A DNA stretch of 52,807 nt from Ktedonobacterales bacterium (GTDB lineage: Bacteria; Chloroflexota; Ktedonobacteria; Ktedonobacterales; Ktedonobacteraceae), in NCBI GenBank assembly GCA_027451525.1, contig DAIDJF010000039.1:1-52807 (forward strand). Reading direction: 5' to 3'. Below the pieces are notes generated by a model. That model made no database searches, had not been told where the DNA came from, and was given only the letters and a program-made list of their open reading frames with translations. This document shows, one piece after another, positions 8,834 through 15,844 of this stretch. Numbering within the stretch: position 1 is the stretch's first letter; each line of letters opens with the position of its first letter. The translations under genes were made by a program, and so were the position numbers.

Positions 8834-9307
8834 CTAGTTCTGTGTGGTTGGCGTCGCAGATTGGAACTTCGAGGGACACTTGGCGAGGAGTGTCTGCGCC
8901 TGAAACGCGCCTTGACCTGCGTAATGTCCTTCCACTACAACCTGAATGCCCGGACGGAAGATATCAGGCACAACCCCGGTATAGGTCACGGGCATCGACT
9001 GCTTGCCATCGTTAATGACGAACGAAACACGATCTTGCTGATCGTTGCGCACAATCGACCCTTGTTGCACGACGCCAGCCACGCGCACCGACTGTGTTAT
9101 ACAGGTTGTGCAGTGCCTCAATTCCGAAACGGTCATATAGTAGACCGAATTGGCTTGCGTGTTGGCATAGACGAGATAAAAGACCGCACCCAATATAGCA
9201 ATGCCCGCGATCAGAAAACTCACCGGAAACCGCTTGCGCCGCGTCTGCGGACGCTTCTCCTCGGTGGATGCGCGGTCATCATTTGATAGCGTTAGAGCAG
9301 GCTGCAC
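8834..9307 (-). CDS. ccmE: Heme chaperone CcmE (CxxxF variant)
   Basis: 157 aa. An N-terminal TM helix (about 28-48) is followed by the OB-fold (SVRVAGVVQQGSI, VSFVINDGKQSMPVTYTG, GIQVVVEGHY). The heme-attachment segment LLAKHxxxY of proteobacterial CcmE is here LLAKCPSKF, placing Cys144 at the heme-binding histidine position and Phe148 at the tyrosine position. Cys-type CcmE (CxxxY) is known from some bacteria and archaea; the Phe is unusual. A further CTTC pair (66-69) lies at the start of the OB-fold. Start is GTG 9307, with GGAGG 6 nt upstream. Confidence 0.92.
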   Translation of the reverse strand: MQPALTLSNDDRASTEEKRPQTRRKRFPVSFLIAGIAILGAVFYLVYANTQANSVYYMTVSELRHCTTCITQSVRVAGVVQQGSIVRNDQQDRVSFVINDGKQSMPVTYTGVVPDIFRPGIQVVVEGHYAGQGAFQAQTLLAKCPSKFQSATPTTQN

Positions 9308-9320
9308 GCTACAACCTCCA

Positions 9321-9788
9321 TCAATGGGGCGCGACCGTCAACTCAAAGAGAATGTTGAGTAGCGCGCCAAGTACAAATACGAAAATGCCCAGGGCGAGCA
9401 TCAGTTGCGGGGCGGCTTTCGAGAGACGTGTCGTACGTTTTGCCAACCGCCGTACATTGCTCTGTCCCAGATATATTGCCAGTAGAAAGAGCGCAATCGC
9501 GCTTGCTATTTTTAAGCCTAACACAGTCAGATAGGGCCAACCTAGCGTTGTCTGTGTCAGGCGATCAAAGACGAGATAGACTCCACTCAAGACCAGCACG
9601 CCGATGCAGACATTGACCATTTGCTTAAAGAGGGCCGCGACCTTCGCCGCCACCGCTGGTGCTGGTCCGCCAAGCCGTAAAGCGGGCTGAACCACGAGCA
9701 GGTACATAATGCTGCCACCCACCCAGGCGGCGGCAGAGAGCGTATGCGCCGTGCGTGCAATGAGACGTAGCATGAGTAGAAGAGCCAT
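9321..9788 (-). CDS. CopD-like four-helix membrane protein
   Basis: 155 aa with four TM helices. The N-terminus RLIARTAHTLSAAAWVGGSI resembles CopD/copper-resistance D and related DUF families (conserved H and AxWVGG in TM1), and the third helix follows LGWPYLTVLGLKIA. Start ATG 9788 has AGGAGGG 5 nt upstream. It lies between resA/tlpA-like and ccmE. A copper or heme-related role for the oxidase is plausible by context but not shown by sequence. Confidence 0.6.
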   Translation of the reverse strand: MALLLMLRLIARTAHTLSAAAWVGGSIMYLLVVQPALRLGGPAPAVAAKVAALFKQMVNVCIGVLVLSGVYLVFDRLTQTTLGWPYLTVLGLKIASAIALFLLAIYLGQSNVRRLAKRTTRLSKAAPQLMLALGIFVFVLGALLNILFELTVAPH

Positions 9789-9798
9789 CGTTGCCCTC

Positions 9799-10476
9799 CT
9801 AGAGCTTCATCTTTGCCATCTCGGTCTGCAAGCCGGTGCTATCTAAGGCTCCAGCCCATTTCGCCACGATAATGCCGTTGCGATTGATAAATACCGTCTC
9901 TGGAAAGCCAGTCACGCCGTAGTTGATCGCGGTCGTGCCTGTGAGTGAATCCTGCACGTTGAGATAGGTAATGCCGTATTTTTGGATGAACTGCAAGGCA
10001 TTGTTCGCGCCCTCTTGTCCATCAATACCGATCAGCGTTACGCCCTGCGCCTGCAATTGTGACCAGCTTTTCTGCATAAATGGTGCCTCTTGATTGCAGG
10101 GATCACACCATGAGGCCCAGAAATTCAGAATGACAGGCTTGCCCTTGAAAGCGGCCAGATGAATAGTCTTGCTCGTTCCATTGAGCGAGGTCAACGTGAA
10201 ATCTGGCATGGGTTTGCCGATCAGCGGGCTGCTGATATCGCCGACGCCCAATGCCGTGCCTATTGGCTGACTCGGAGCCTGTTTCGCTGGTGTCAGCAGT
10301 TGCGTCCAGAGCAATACCAGCAACGCGACATTGATGATGCTCACGACGGTAAAAGTGATAATACTGCGTTTACGTGACTTCCTGCCTTTGACAGGGGTCG
10401 CGGCAACCGTCGTCGCGGGCGAAGCAGGTTCGTCACCTTGTATGCCGTTAATGCTGTTGATACCGTTTACTTCCAT
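9799..10476 (-). CDS. resA: Membrane-anchored thioredoxin-like protein (ResA/TlpA type)
   Basis: 225 aa. A cytoplasmic Thr/Lys-rich leader and one TM helix (about 40-60) precede a thioredoxin fold of the TlpA/ResA family. The active site is NFWASWCDPCNQEAPFMQ, with WCxxC cysteines; IGKPMPDFTLTSLNG marks the domain start and GVTGFPETVFINRNG gives the cis-Pro. Such proteins reduce the CXXCH thiols of apocytochrome c or the CuA site outside the cell. It is the first gene of the ccm run. The best RBS is weak (GGGAATTGAG). Confidence 0.88.
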   Translation of the reverse strand: MEVNGINSINGIQGDEPASPATTVAATPVKGRKSRKRSIITFTVVSIINVALLVLLWTQLLTPAKQAPSQPIGTALGVGDISSPLIGKPMPDFTLTSLNGTSKTIHLAAFKGKPVILNFWASWCDPCNQEAPFMQKSWSQLQAQGVTLIGIDGQEGANNALQFIQKYGITYLNVQDSLTGTTAINYGVTGFPETVFINRNGIIVAKWAGALDSTGLQTEMAKMKL

Positions 10477-10715
10477 AATTTCTCAATTCCCGCAAGGTAG
10501 ATAACATCAGATTGATTATGATGCCTGAGCCTGATAAGCAACTTGCAGTCAAATAGAAGCACCTTACAATACCCTAAACACACGCGCATGCCACAACACA
10601 ACGTTCTAGATATATTTATACCGCTCATTGACATCTCTCAACAACATCTCTGCAACTCACGAATAAATTAAGTAAATTAATGAGAGATTTTAGTAACAGG
10701 CAACGTATGTAATCT

Positions 10716-10729
10716 TGGAAACGTTGCCA
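10716..10729. promoter_or_regulatory. LacI/GalR-family-type operator
   Basis: TGGAAACGTTGCCA is a 14-bp near-palindrome with central AACGTT and one asymmetric pair, the form bound by LacI/GalR-family repressors of sugar genes. It lies 30 bp upstream of the importer -35 box. No lacI-type gene is present in the window, so the regulator would be encoded elsewhere. Confidence 0.5.
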
Positions 10730-10758
10730 TTCGGTAAAAACATAGCAATGTTGCAGTG

Positions 10759-10788
10759 TTGACAACGAATAACGTTAGCAGCTACACT
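10759..10788 (+). promoter_or_regulatory. Promoter of the sugar importer operon
   Basis: TTGACA (10759-10764) and TACACT (10783-10788) are separated by 18 bp and lie about 80 nt upstream of the start codon of the binding-protein gene. Confidence 0.6.
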
Positions 10789-10869
10789 GCTATTAATAGC
10801 GATGAAGCGTTTCCATGTAATGACGTACTTGCTTGCCCATTGTAGTAGCCCGAAGGAGTGCATAAAAGC

Positions 10870-12222
10870 ATGCAGTATTTCTCTCCGTTACGCTGGTCAC
10901 GTCGCACCATGACCACCATAGGCTTCTTCTTAATGGCCCTTGTAATGGTCGCGCCACTTTCAGCCTGTGGCTCTAGTTCGCCCTCTTCTGGTGGTGCGAG
11001 CAGTAGTGGCGGCGTTGTCAACCTGACCTTCTGGTCCTGGGTTCCCAACCTCAATACCTCTGTCGATCTATTTAACCAGACCCATCCCAACATTCATGTC
11101 AACTGGGTCTCCGTTCCCGCTGGCGCGAACGGCACCTATGCGAAGATGTTCACCGCGATCAAGGCTGGCAATGCACCAGACCTCGGTCAGGTCGAATATC
11201 AATTCCTGCCCACGTTCGAGGCAACTGGTGGCTTGCTTGATATGAGTCAGTATGGAGCAAGTTCAGTACAGAGCCAGTTTGTGCCCTGGACCTGGAGCCA
11301 GAGCACACAAGGTAACGCGATCTACGCCATTCCGCAGGACACAGGTCCAATGGCCCTGTATTATCGCGCTGACCTCTTCAAAAAATACGGTCTAGCTGTT
11401 CCCACGACCTGGGATCAATTTGCTACAGATGCAGCAAAGTTGCACGCCGCTGATCCACAGGCATATATCACCGATTTCCCGCCGAAGGAAGCAGGCTGGT
11501 TCATTGGCCTGATCTGGCAGGCTGGCGGACGCTGGTTCCGTATCAACGGACAATCCTGGCAAGTCGGTATTAATGATACCAACTCGAAACAGGTTGCGAA
11601 CTACTGGCAGGGCTTGCTGGACAAGAAACTGGTGAAAACCGACCCCGACTTCTCGCAAGCATGGTACAACGATCTGCAAACAGGTCAGGTTGCCACCTGG
11701 ATTTCGGCAGTCTGGGGCGCGAACACCATCCTTTCTAACGCACCGAAGACCTCTGGCGATTGGGCAGTTGCGCCGATGCCACAGTGGAGCGCGGGTCAGA
11801 ACGTCGCGGGCAACTGGGGCGGCTCGACCACGGTTGTCTTCAAAAACAGCAAACACCCCAAAGAGGCGACCGAGTTCGCAACGTGGCTGAACACCAACAC
11901 ACAAAGCGTGACCGATATGGTCAATGGCGCGCAGCTGTATCCAGCGTTGACCTCGGCCCTTAGTACACCTGCCAGCTCCGCAGTTCAGACCTTCTATGGT
12001 GGACAAAACATTTTCGATGTCTTTAAAACGGCCTCGAGCAATGTCGATGTCTCCTTCCAATGGGGTCCAACAATGAGTCAGGTCTTTACCGATCTAGGCG
12101 ACAATTTTAGTAACGCTACCGATGGCAAGGCAACCCTGAGTTCTGGGCTGGACGCCCTCCAATCGAGTACACTTCAGGGGATGAAGACGGCTGGCTTCTC
12201 TGTCACGGCAGCTGGCTCATAG
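10870..12222 (+). CDS. ABC sugar importer substrate-binding lipoprotein
   Basis: 450 aa from ATG 10870; AAGGAG (10853-10858) lies 11 nt upstream, while an upstream in-frame GTG at 10858 overlaps that site. A lipoprotein signal peptide ends in the lipobox LSAC, followed by a Ser/Gly linker. The fold is family 1 extracellular solute-binding (NLTFWSWVPNLN, FNQTHPNIHVNWVSVP, PDLGQVEYQF, GNWGGSTTVVFKNSKHPKEA), typical of oligosaccharide or glycerol-phosphate binders. The substrate cannot be read. It is the first gene of a three-gene operon. Confidence 0.93.
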   Translation: MQYFSPLRWSRRTMTTIGFFLMALVMVAPLSACGSSSPSSGGASSSGGVVNLTFWSWVPNLNTSVDLFNQTHPNIHVNWVSVPAGANGTYAKMFTAIKAGNAPDLGQVEYQFLPTFEATGGLLDMSQYGASSVQSQFVPWTWSQSTQGNAIYAIPQDTGPMALYYRADLFKKYGLAVPTTWDQFATDAAKLHAADPQAYITDFPPKEAGWFIGLIWQAGGRWFRINGQSWQVGINDTNSKQVANYWQGLLDKKLVKTDPDFSQAWYNDLQTGQVATWISAVWGANTILSNAPKTSGDWAVAPMPQWSAGQNVAGNWGGSTTVVFKNSKHPKEATEFATWLNTNTQSVTDMVNGAQLYPALTSALSTPASSAVQTFYGGQNIFDVFKTASSNVDVSFQWGPTMSQVFTDLGDNFSNATDGKATLSSGLDALQSSTLQGMKTAGFSVTAAGS

Positions 12223-12367
12223 TCCATCTATCACACCGTTTGCCCTCTACTCCTGATTGTGTGTCAGGAGTAGGGGGATTTCGCCGTTCAAACCGGACCG
12301 CACACTGGTTATCCCTCGATTGATTCACTTCACTACGCAGTTTTACTTCAGAGAGGATTTAAGACGT

Positions 12368-13321
12368 ATGGCTCTAGAAACCACCTCATCGCAGGCGCAG
12401 ATCGGTGCGTTGCCACAAAAGGGACGTGCGCGCTATGGGCAACGCAAACGCTTCGCGCCGTATCTCTTTCTCGCGCCTTTTCTGCTCTTCTTCATACTGT
12501 TTTTCCTCATCCCCATCTGTTATGCCGTATATCAGAGCTTATTCCGTTCGCAGCGCAGCGGTCTGGGACTGGGTGCGCCCACAATTGTCTTTAATGGCCT
12601 GGGCAACTACGCGCAGGTTTTGACGGACAAAGATTTTTTCGCGGGTGTTGGCCGTATGCTTCTCTTTGGTATCGTACAAGTGCCTGTCATGCTAATTCTC
12701 GCCCTCATCCTTGCCCTGCTGCTTGATACCGCTACAGTGCGCCTAAAAGCATTCTTCCGTGTCGCCTTCTTCATTCCCTATGCGATTCCGGGCGTGGTTG
12801 CCGCGCTGCTCTGGGGCTTTCTCTATGACCCGCAGCTTAGTCCAATTGTCAAAATCATTCATGCATTAGGGGCAACACAGTTCGATTTTCTGGGGCCAAA
12901 TTCTGTGCTCTGGTCGATGGCAAATATCACCACCTGGGAGTATACTGGCTACAACATGCTGATCCTCTATGCCGCGCTACAGGCTGTACCAACCGAACTC
13001 TATGAGGCGGGGCGGCTTGATGGTTGTACGGGCTTCGGCATTGCGCGCTATATCAAAGTGCCGCTGATCGCTCCCGCTCTTATTCTCACCTGCGTCCTCT
13101 CGATCATTGGCACACTACAAATCTTCACGGAACCGCAAGTGCTATCCGTAATCTCAAACAACATCTCCAGCACGTTCACGCCCAACCTGTACGCTTACTT
13201 TACGGCCTTCAGCAATAACAACTACTACTATACCGCCGCGCTCTCCGTCGTGCTGGCAATCGTGACCTTCATTCTCTCGTTTGGCTTCTTACGGCTCACA
13301 CAACGACAATCAGGAGTATAA
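12368..13321 (+). CDS. ABC sugar importer permease (MalF type)
   Basis: 317 aa from ATG 12368, preceded by AGAGAGGA about 10 nt upstream; the open frame extends to 12257 but without a site. Six TM helices. The EAA loop that docks the ATPase is present as YEAGRLDGCTGFGIARYIKVPL. It forms a heterodimer with the following permease. It starts 145 nt after the binding-protein gene, the gap containing a short inverted repeat (ACTCCTGATTGTGTGTCAGGAGT, split here as ACTCCTGA / TCAGGAGT). Confidence 0.92.
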   Translation: MALETTSSQAQIGALPQKGRARYGQRKRFAPYLFLAPFLLFFILFFLIPICYAVYQSLFRSQRSGLGLGAPTIVFNGLGNYAQVLTDKDFFAGVGRMLLFGIVQVPVMLILALILALLLDTATVRLKAFFRVAFFIPYAIPGVVAALLWGFLYDPQLSPIVKIIHALGATQFDFLGPNSVLWSMANITTWEYTGYNMLILYAALQAVPTELYEAGRLDGCTGFGIARYIKVPLIAPALILTCVLSIIGTLQIFTEPQVLSVISNNISSTFTPNLYAYFTAFSNNNYYYTAALSVVLAIVTFILSFGFLRLTQRQSGV

Positions 13322-13325
13322 CGAT

Positions 13326-14240
13326 ATGGCAACAACGTCGCAGACGCTTGAAACATCTGTCGCCCGAACCCAAGGTAAAACGAAACGGGGCAGGTTTAAC
13401 ACGAACAACGTGCTCATCATGGCAGTGCTGTTCGTCATCTCAATCTACTTCCTCTTGCCCATTTACTGGCTGTTCATCTCTTCTACCAAAACCTCAGCGG
13501 ACTTGTTTGGTACGTTTGGTCTGTGGGTTGCGCCAACCTGGAACCTCTGGAATAACCTCTACAATGTCTTCACCTATCAGAATGGCGTCTACCTGCTGTG
13601 GCTGTGGAACTCGTTCTTTTACGCCATCGTCAGTGCCACACTGGGAACACTCTTCTCGGCAATGGCGGGCTACGCGCTGGCAAAATTCACGTTTCGCGGC
13701 CGTGATCTGATCTTCTCGATTATTCTGGGGGCTATTCTTGTGCCTGCACCCGCTCTGGTGCTGCCACTGTATCTACTGATGAGTGGTTTACAGTTAACGA
13801 ACACGATCTGGGCGATTATCTTGCCCAGCATCATTAGCCCGTTTGGAGTCTATCTCTCGCGTATCTACGCCGCTTCATCCATACCCGATGCCCTGCTGGA
13901 TGCCGCGCGCGTTGACGGTGCTGGTGAACTGCGCACCTTCATGACCATTGTGCTACGCATCCTGTCACCCGCTCTGGTCACAGTCTTCTTATTCCAATTC
14001 GTGGCCGTGTGGACGAACTTCTTCCTGCAATATGTGATGGTAAGTGACCCAAACCTGTATCCTGTCACAGTCGGACTACAGGTGTGGAATACCTCGTATA
14101 CCAGCGGAGGTGCGCAACAGTTTGTCTATAGCCTGATTGTCACAGGCTCGTTGATCTCCGTGCTACCCCTGATTATCGGCTTCCTGCTCTTGCAACGCTA
14201 CTGGCGTAACGGTCTCACGCTCGGCAGTGTTGTAGGTTAA
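13326..14240 (+). CDS. ABC sugar importer permease (MalG type)
   Basis: 304 aa from ATG 13326, 4 nt after the preceding stop, with AGGAG 10 nt upstream inside the upstream gene's end. Six TM helices; the EAA loop reads LLDAARVDGAGELRTFMTIVLR. It is the second half of the permease pair. No ATPase gene follows: the operon ends in a hairpin, so a shared MsmX/UgpC-type ATPase encoded elsewhere is presumably used. Confidence 0.92.
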   Translation: MATTSQTLETSVARTQGKTKRGRFNTNNVLIMAVLFVISIYFLLPIYWLFISSTKTSADLFGTFGLWVAPTWNLWNNLYNVFTYQNGVYLLWLWNSFFYAIVSATLGTLFSAMAGYALAKFTFRGRDLIFSIILGAILVPAPALVLPLYLLMSGLQLTNTIWAIILPSIISPFGVYLSRIYAASSIPDALLDAARVDGAGELRTFMTIVLRILSPALVTVFLFQFVAVWTNFFLQYVMVSDPNLYPVTVGLQVWNTSYTSGGAQQFVYSLIVTGSLISVLPLIIGFLLLQRYWRNGLTLGSVVG

Positions 14241-14247
14241 CGCTACA

Positions 14248-14293
14248 AAAAGAGAGGACAACGTTACAGGTTTGTAACCGCGTCCTCTCTTTC
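14248..14293 (+). terminator. Terminator of the sugar importer operon
   Basis: AAAGAGAGGAC (about 14249-14259) pairs perfectly with GTCCTCTCTTT (14282-14292), and the intervening sequence contains a second inner stem GTTAC/GTAAC around AGGTTT. The 3' arm ends in TCTCTTTC. It lies between convergent genes and could stop transcription from both sides. Confidence 0.85.
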
Positions 14294-14328
14294 ACTCAGC
14301 GCGCCTCTCACCTATTGCGGCAATGCGC

Positions 14329-14898
14329 TTAACGGGTACTGCGCACCTTACCCTTGCTCTCAGAGAACAAGGCCACCATCGCGGGATTGAAGGCACCCAG
14401 ATCTTTCGGGCTACGACTGCTAATCCAGTTGCGGTCGCGCACCACCTCCTGATCGACCCAATTCGCCCCCGCGTTGCGCAGATCATCCTGAATAGTATAA
14501 TAGCTGGTCATGGTACGCCCCTTGACACAGCCAGCCGAGGCCAGGAGCCAGGGCGCATGGCAGATAAATGCGACAGGCTTACCGTCCTGATCCATCTGTT
14601 TCACAAACTCGCGTGCTTTCGGATTCATACGTAGCGAATCAGCGTTGAGCGCGCCACCGGGGAGCATCACAGCATCAAAGTCGTTTGCGCGGACCTGATC
14701 GAGTGGCATATCAACCTTAAAACGGTCGGCCTTGACATCATGTTGCATACCTGTCACTTCACCGCTTGTCGGAGAAATCAGAACCGTTTGCGCACCCGCT
14801 TGCTCAAGAGCTTTGCGTGGCTCAACCATCTCCGCCTGCTCGAAATCGGTATCGACCAGAATTGCTACTTTCATACCCTCTAATTGTTTGCCTTGCAT
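14329..14898 (-). CDS. DJ-1/PfpI family protein
   Basis: 189 aa from ATG 14898, preceded by AAAGGG 6 nt upstream. This is a class I glutamine amidotransferase-like fold of the PfpI/YfkM group: KVAILVDTDFEQAEM carries the conserved Glu, VMLPGG the second motif, and FICHAPWLLASAG the nucleophilic elbow with Cys followed by His. Members act as general stress proteins, glyoxalase/deglycase or protease-like enzymes; which activity applies cannot be told. Monocistronic and convergent with the importer. Confidence 0.9.
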   Translation of the reverse strand: MQGKQLEGMKVAILVDTDFEQAEMVEPRKALEQAGAQTVLISPTSGEVTGMQHDVKADRFKVDMPLDQVRANDFDAVMLPGGALNADSLRMNPKAREFVKQMDQDGKPVAFICHAPWLLASAGCVKGRTMTSYYTIQDDLRNAGANWVDQEVVRDRNWISSRSPKDLGAFNPAMVALFSESKGKVRSTR

Positions 14899-15025
14899 AG
14901 ACTGCCCTTTCATTCGTATAGAGACACAAAACTATTTTGTGCATATCATTAAGGGCACGTATAGCAGACAATAAGCGTGACACAAGCCTCTCGCAGTGAC
15001 GCCTATGGACCTGTTTAGTATTTTG

Positions 15026-15676
15026 TCAGGAGAGCAGGCGGCCTTCAAGGGAGGATGAGGGGAGAGATTGCGTGCCTAGCGTCCAGAGCAACACGGACAG
15101 CACAACAATCAGGAGGCCCACGATAATAAAGAAAACGTTGAGCAGCATGCCGATAAAGGCCAATAAAAGACCTGCCGCCGTCATGACGGGCCAGATACTC
15201 GCGGGAGCATGCGTGGCAGTATACGTTGCCAGGAGCGCCTCTTCAGCCTTTGCGATACGCGCCGCTTCTTGCGCAGCTTGCGCGTTCAATAAGTGTTGGA
15301 TGGTGGCCTGCAACACACGCGCATCAAACGGTTTAGGCAGATAGACCATCTGAGTCGCGGCCGCCAGGGAATGCTCTTTATCACTTGCCAGCGGCACATG
15401 CACAGGGGCGTGTTCCCAGGAAAGGACCACAATAGGCACGTTGGCAAAGGGCGGATGGGCACGAACGACCTCAATAAGGGACCAGTTGGAGCGAATACCG
15501 GTATCAACGTCAATAATCAGCAGATCGGGCTGAGGCAGTGCGCGTTCCGCCACCTCCAGCGGCGTGCGTGCATCAATCACACACATTTCTTGCTGCCGTA
15601 AACCAAGAGCAATAACCCAGCGAAGAGCCGTGTCGGACTCGATAAGAAGAATAGTAGGTTGCTGTCCCTGCGCCAT
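15026..15676 (-). CDS. Receiver-domain protein with C-terminal membrane helices
   Basis: 216 aa. Residues 8-130 form a response-regulator receiver: the acidic pair is E13-S14, the phospho-acceptor Asp56 lies in DLLIIDVDTG, Ser is at the Thr position (VVLSWE) and Lys115 in YLPKPFD. After an Ala/Gln-rich helix there are two TM helices (about 161-180 and 182-200) and a short tail. It has no DNA-binding or enzymatic output. It is encoded 169 nt downstream of the hybrid kinase and may be its partner, for example as a membrane-tethered phosphate acceptor (inference). Confidence 0.8.
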   Translation of the reverse strand: MAQGQQPTILLIESDTALRWVIALGLRQQEMCVIDARTPLEVAERALPQPDLLIIDVDTGIRSNWSLIEVVRAHPPFANVPIVVLSWEHAPVHVPLASDKEHSLAAATQMVYLPKPFDARVLQATIQHLLNAQAAQEAARIAKAEEALLATYTATHAPASIWPVMTAAGLLLAFIGMLLNVFFIIVGLLIVVLSVLLWTLGTQSLPSSSLEGRLLS

Positions 15677-15790
15677 TGACTCGCTCCGTATGTTTTTATA
15701 CGTATCTATTCAGATCTGTCACATTACTTACTATGGAATATAAACGCGACACATTACGGCGAGTTGAACGGAGGCGCACTATTCCTTACA

Positions 15791-15815
15791 AAGACCTGAA
15801 TATCTGTCAGGTCTT
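15791..15815 (-). terminator. Hairpin downstream of the hybrid kinase gene
   Basis: AAGACCTGA and TCAGGTCTT form a perfect 9-bp stem around a 7-nt loop, 30 nt beyond the kinase stop on the minus strand. The U-tract is short, so termination may be partial, allowing some read-through into the receiver gene. Confidence 0.6.
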
Positions 15816-15844
15816 CACCGTAGGGTGTTCAGGCGCAGGAGGGG

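Larger units (their letters stand above)
10477..10857. other. Divergent intergenic region between resA and the sugar importer
   Basis: About 380 nt without a gene, AT-rich in 10600-10700. It holds the LacI-type operator (10716-10729) and importer promoter (10759-10788) on the plus side. On the minus side a TATAAA box is visible near 10617-10622, but I see no well-spaced -35, so the ccm promoter is not assigned. Confidence 0.6.
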
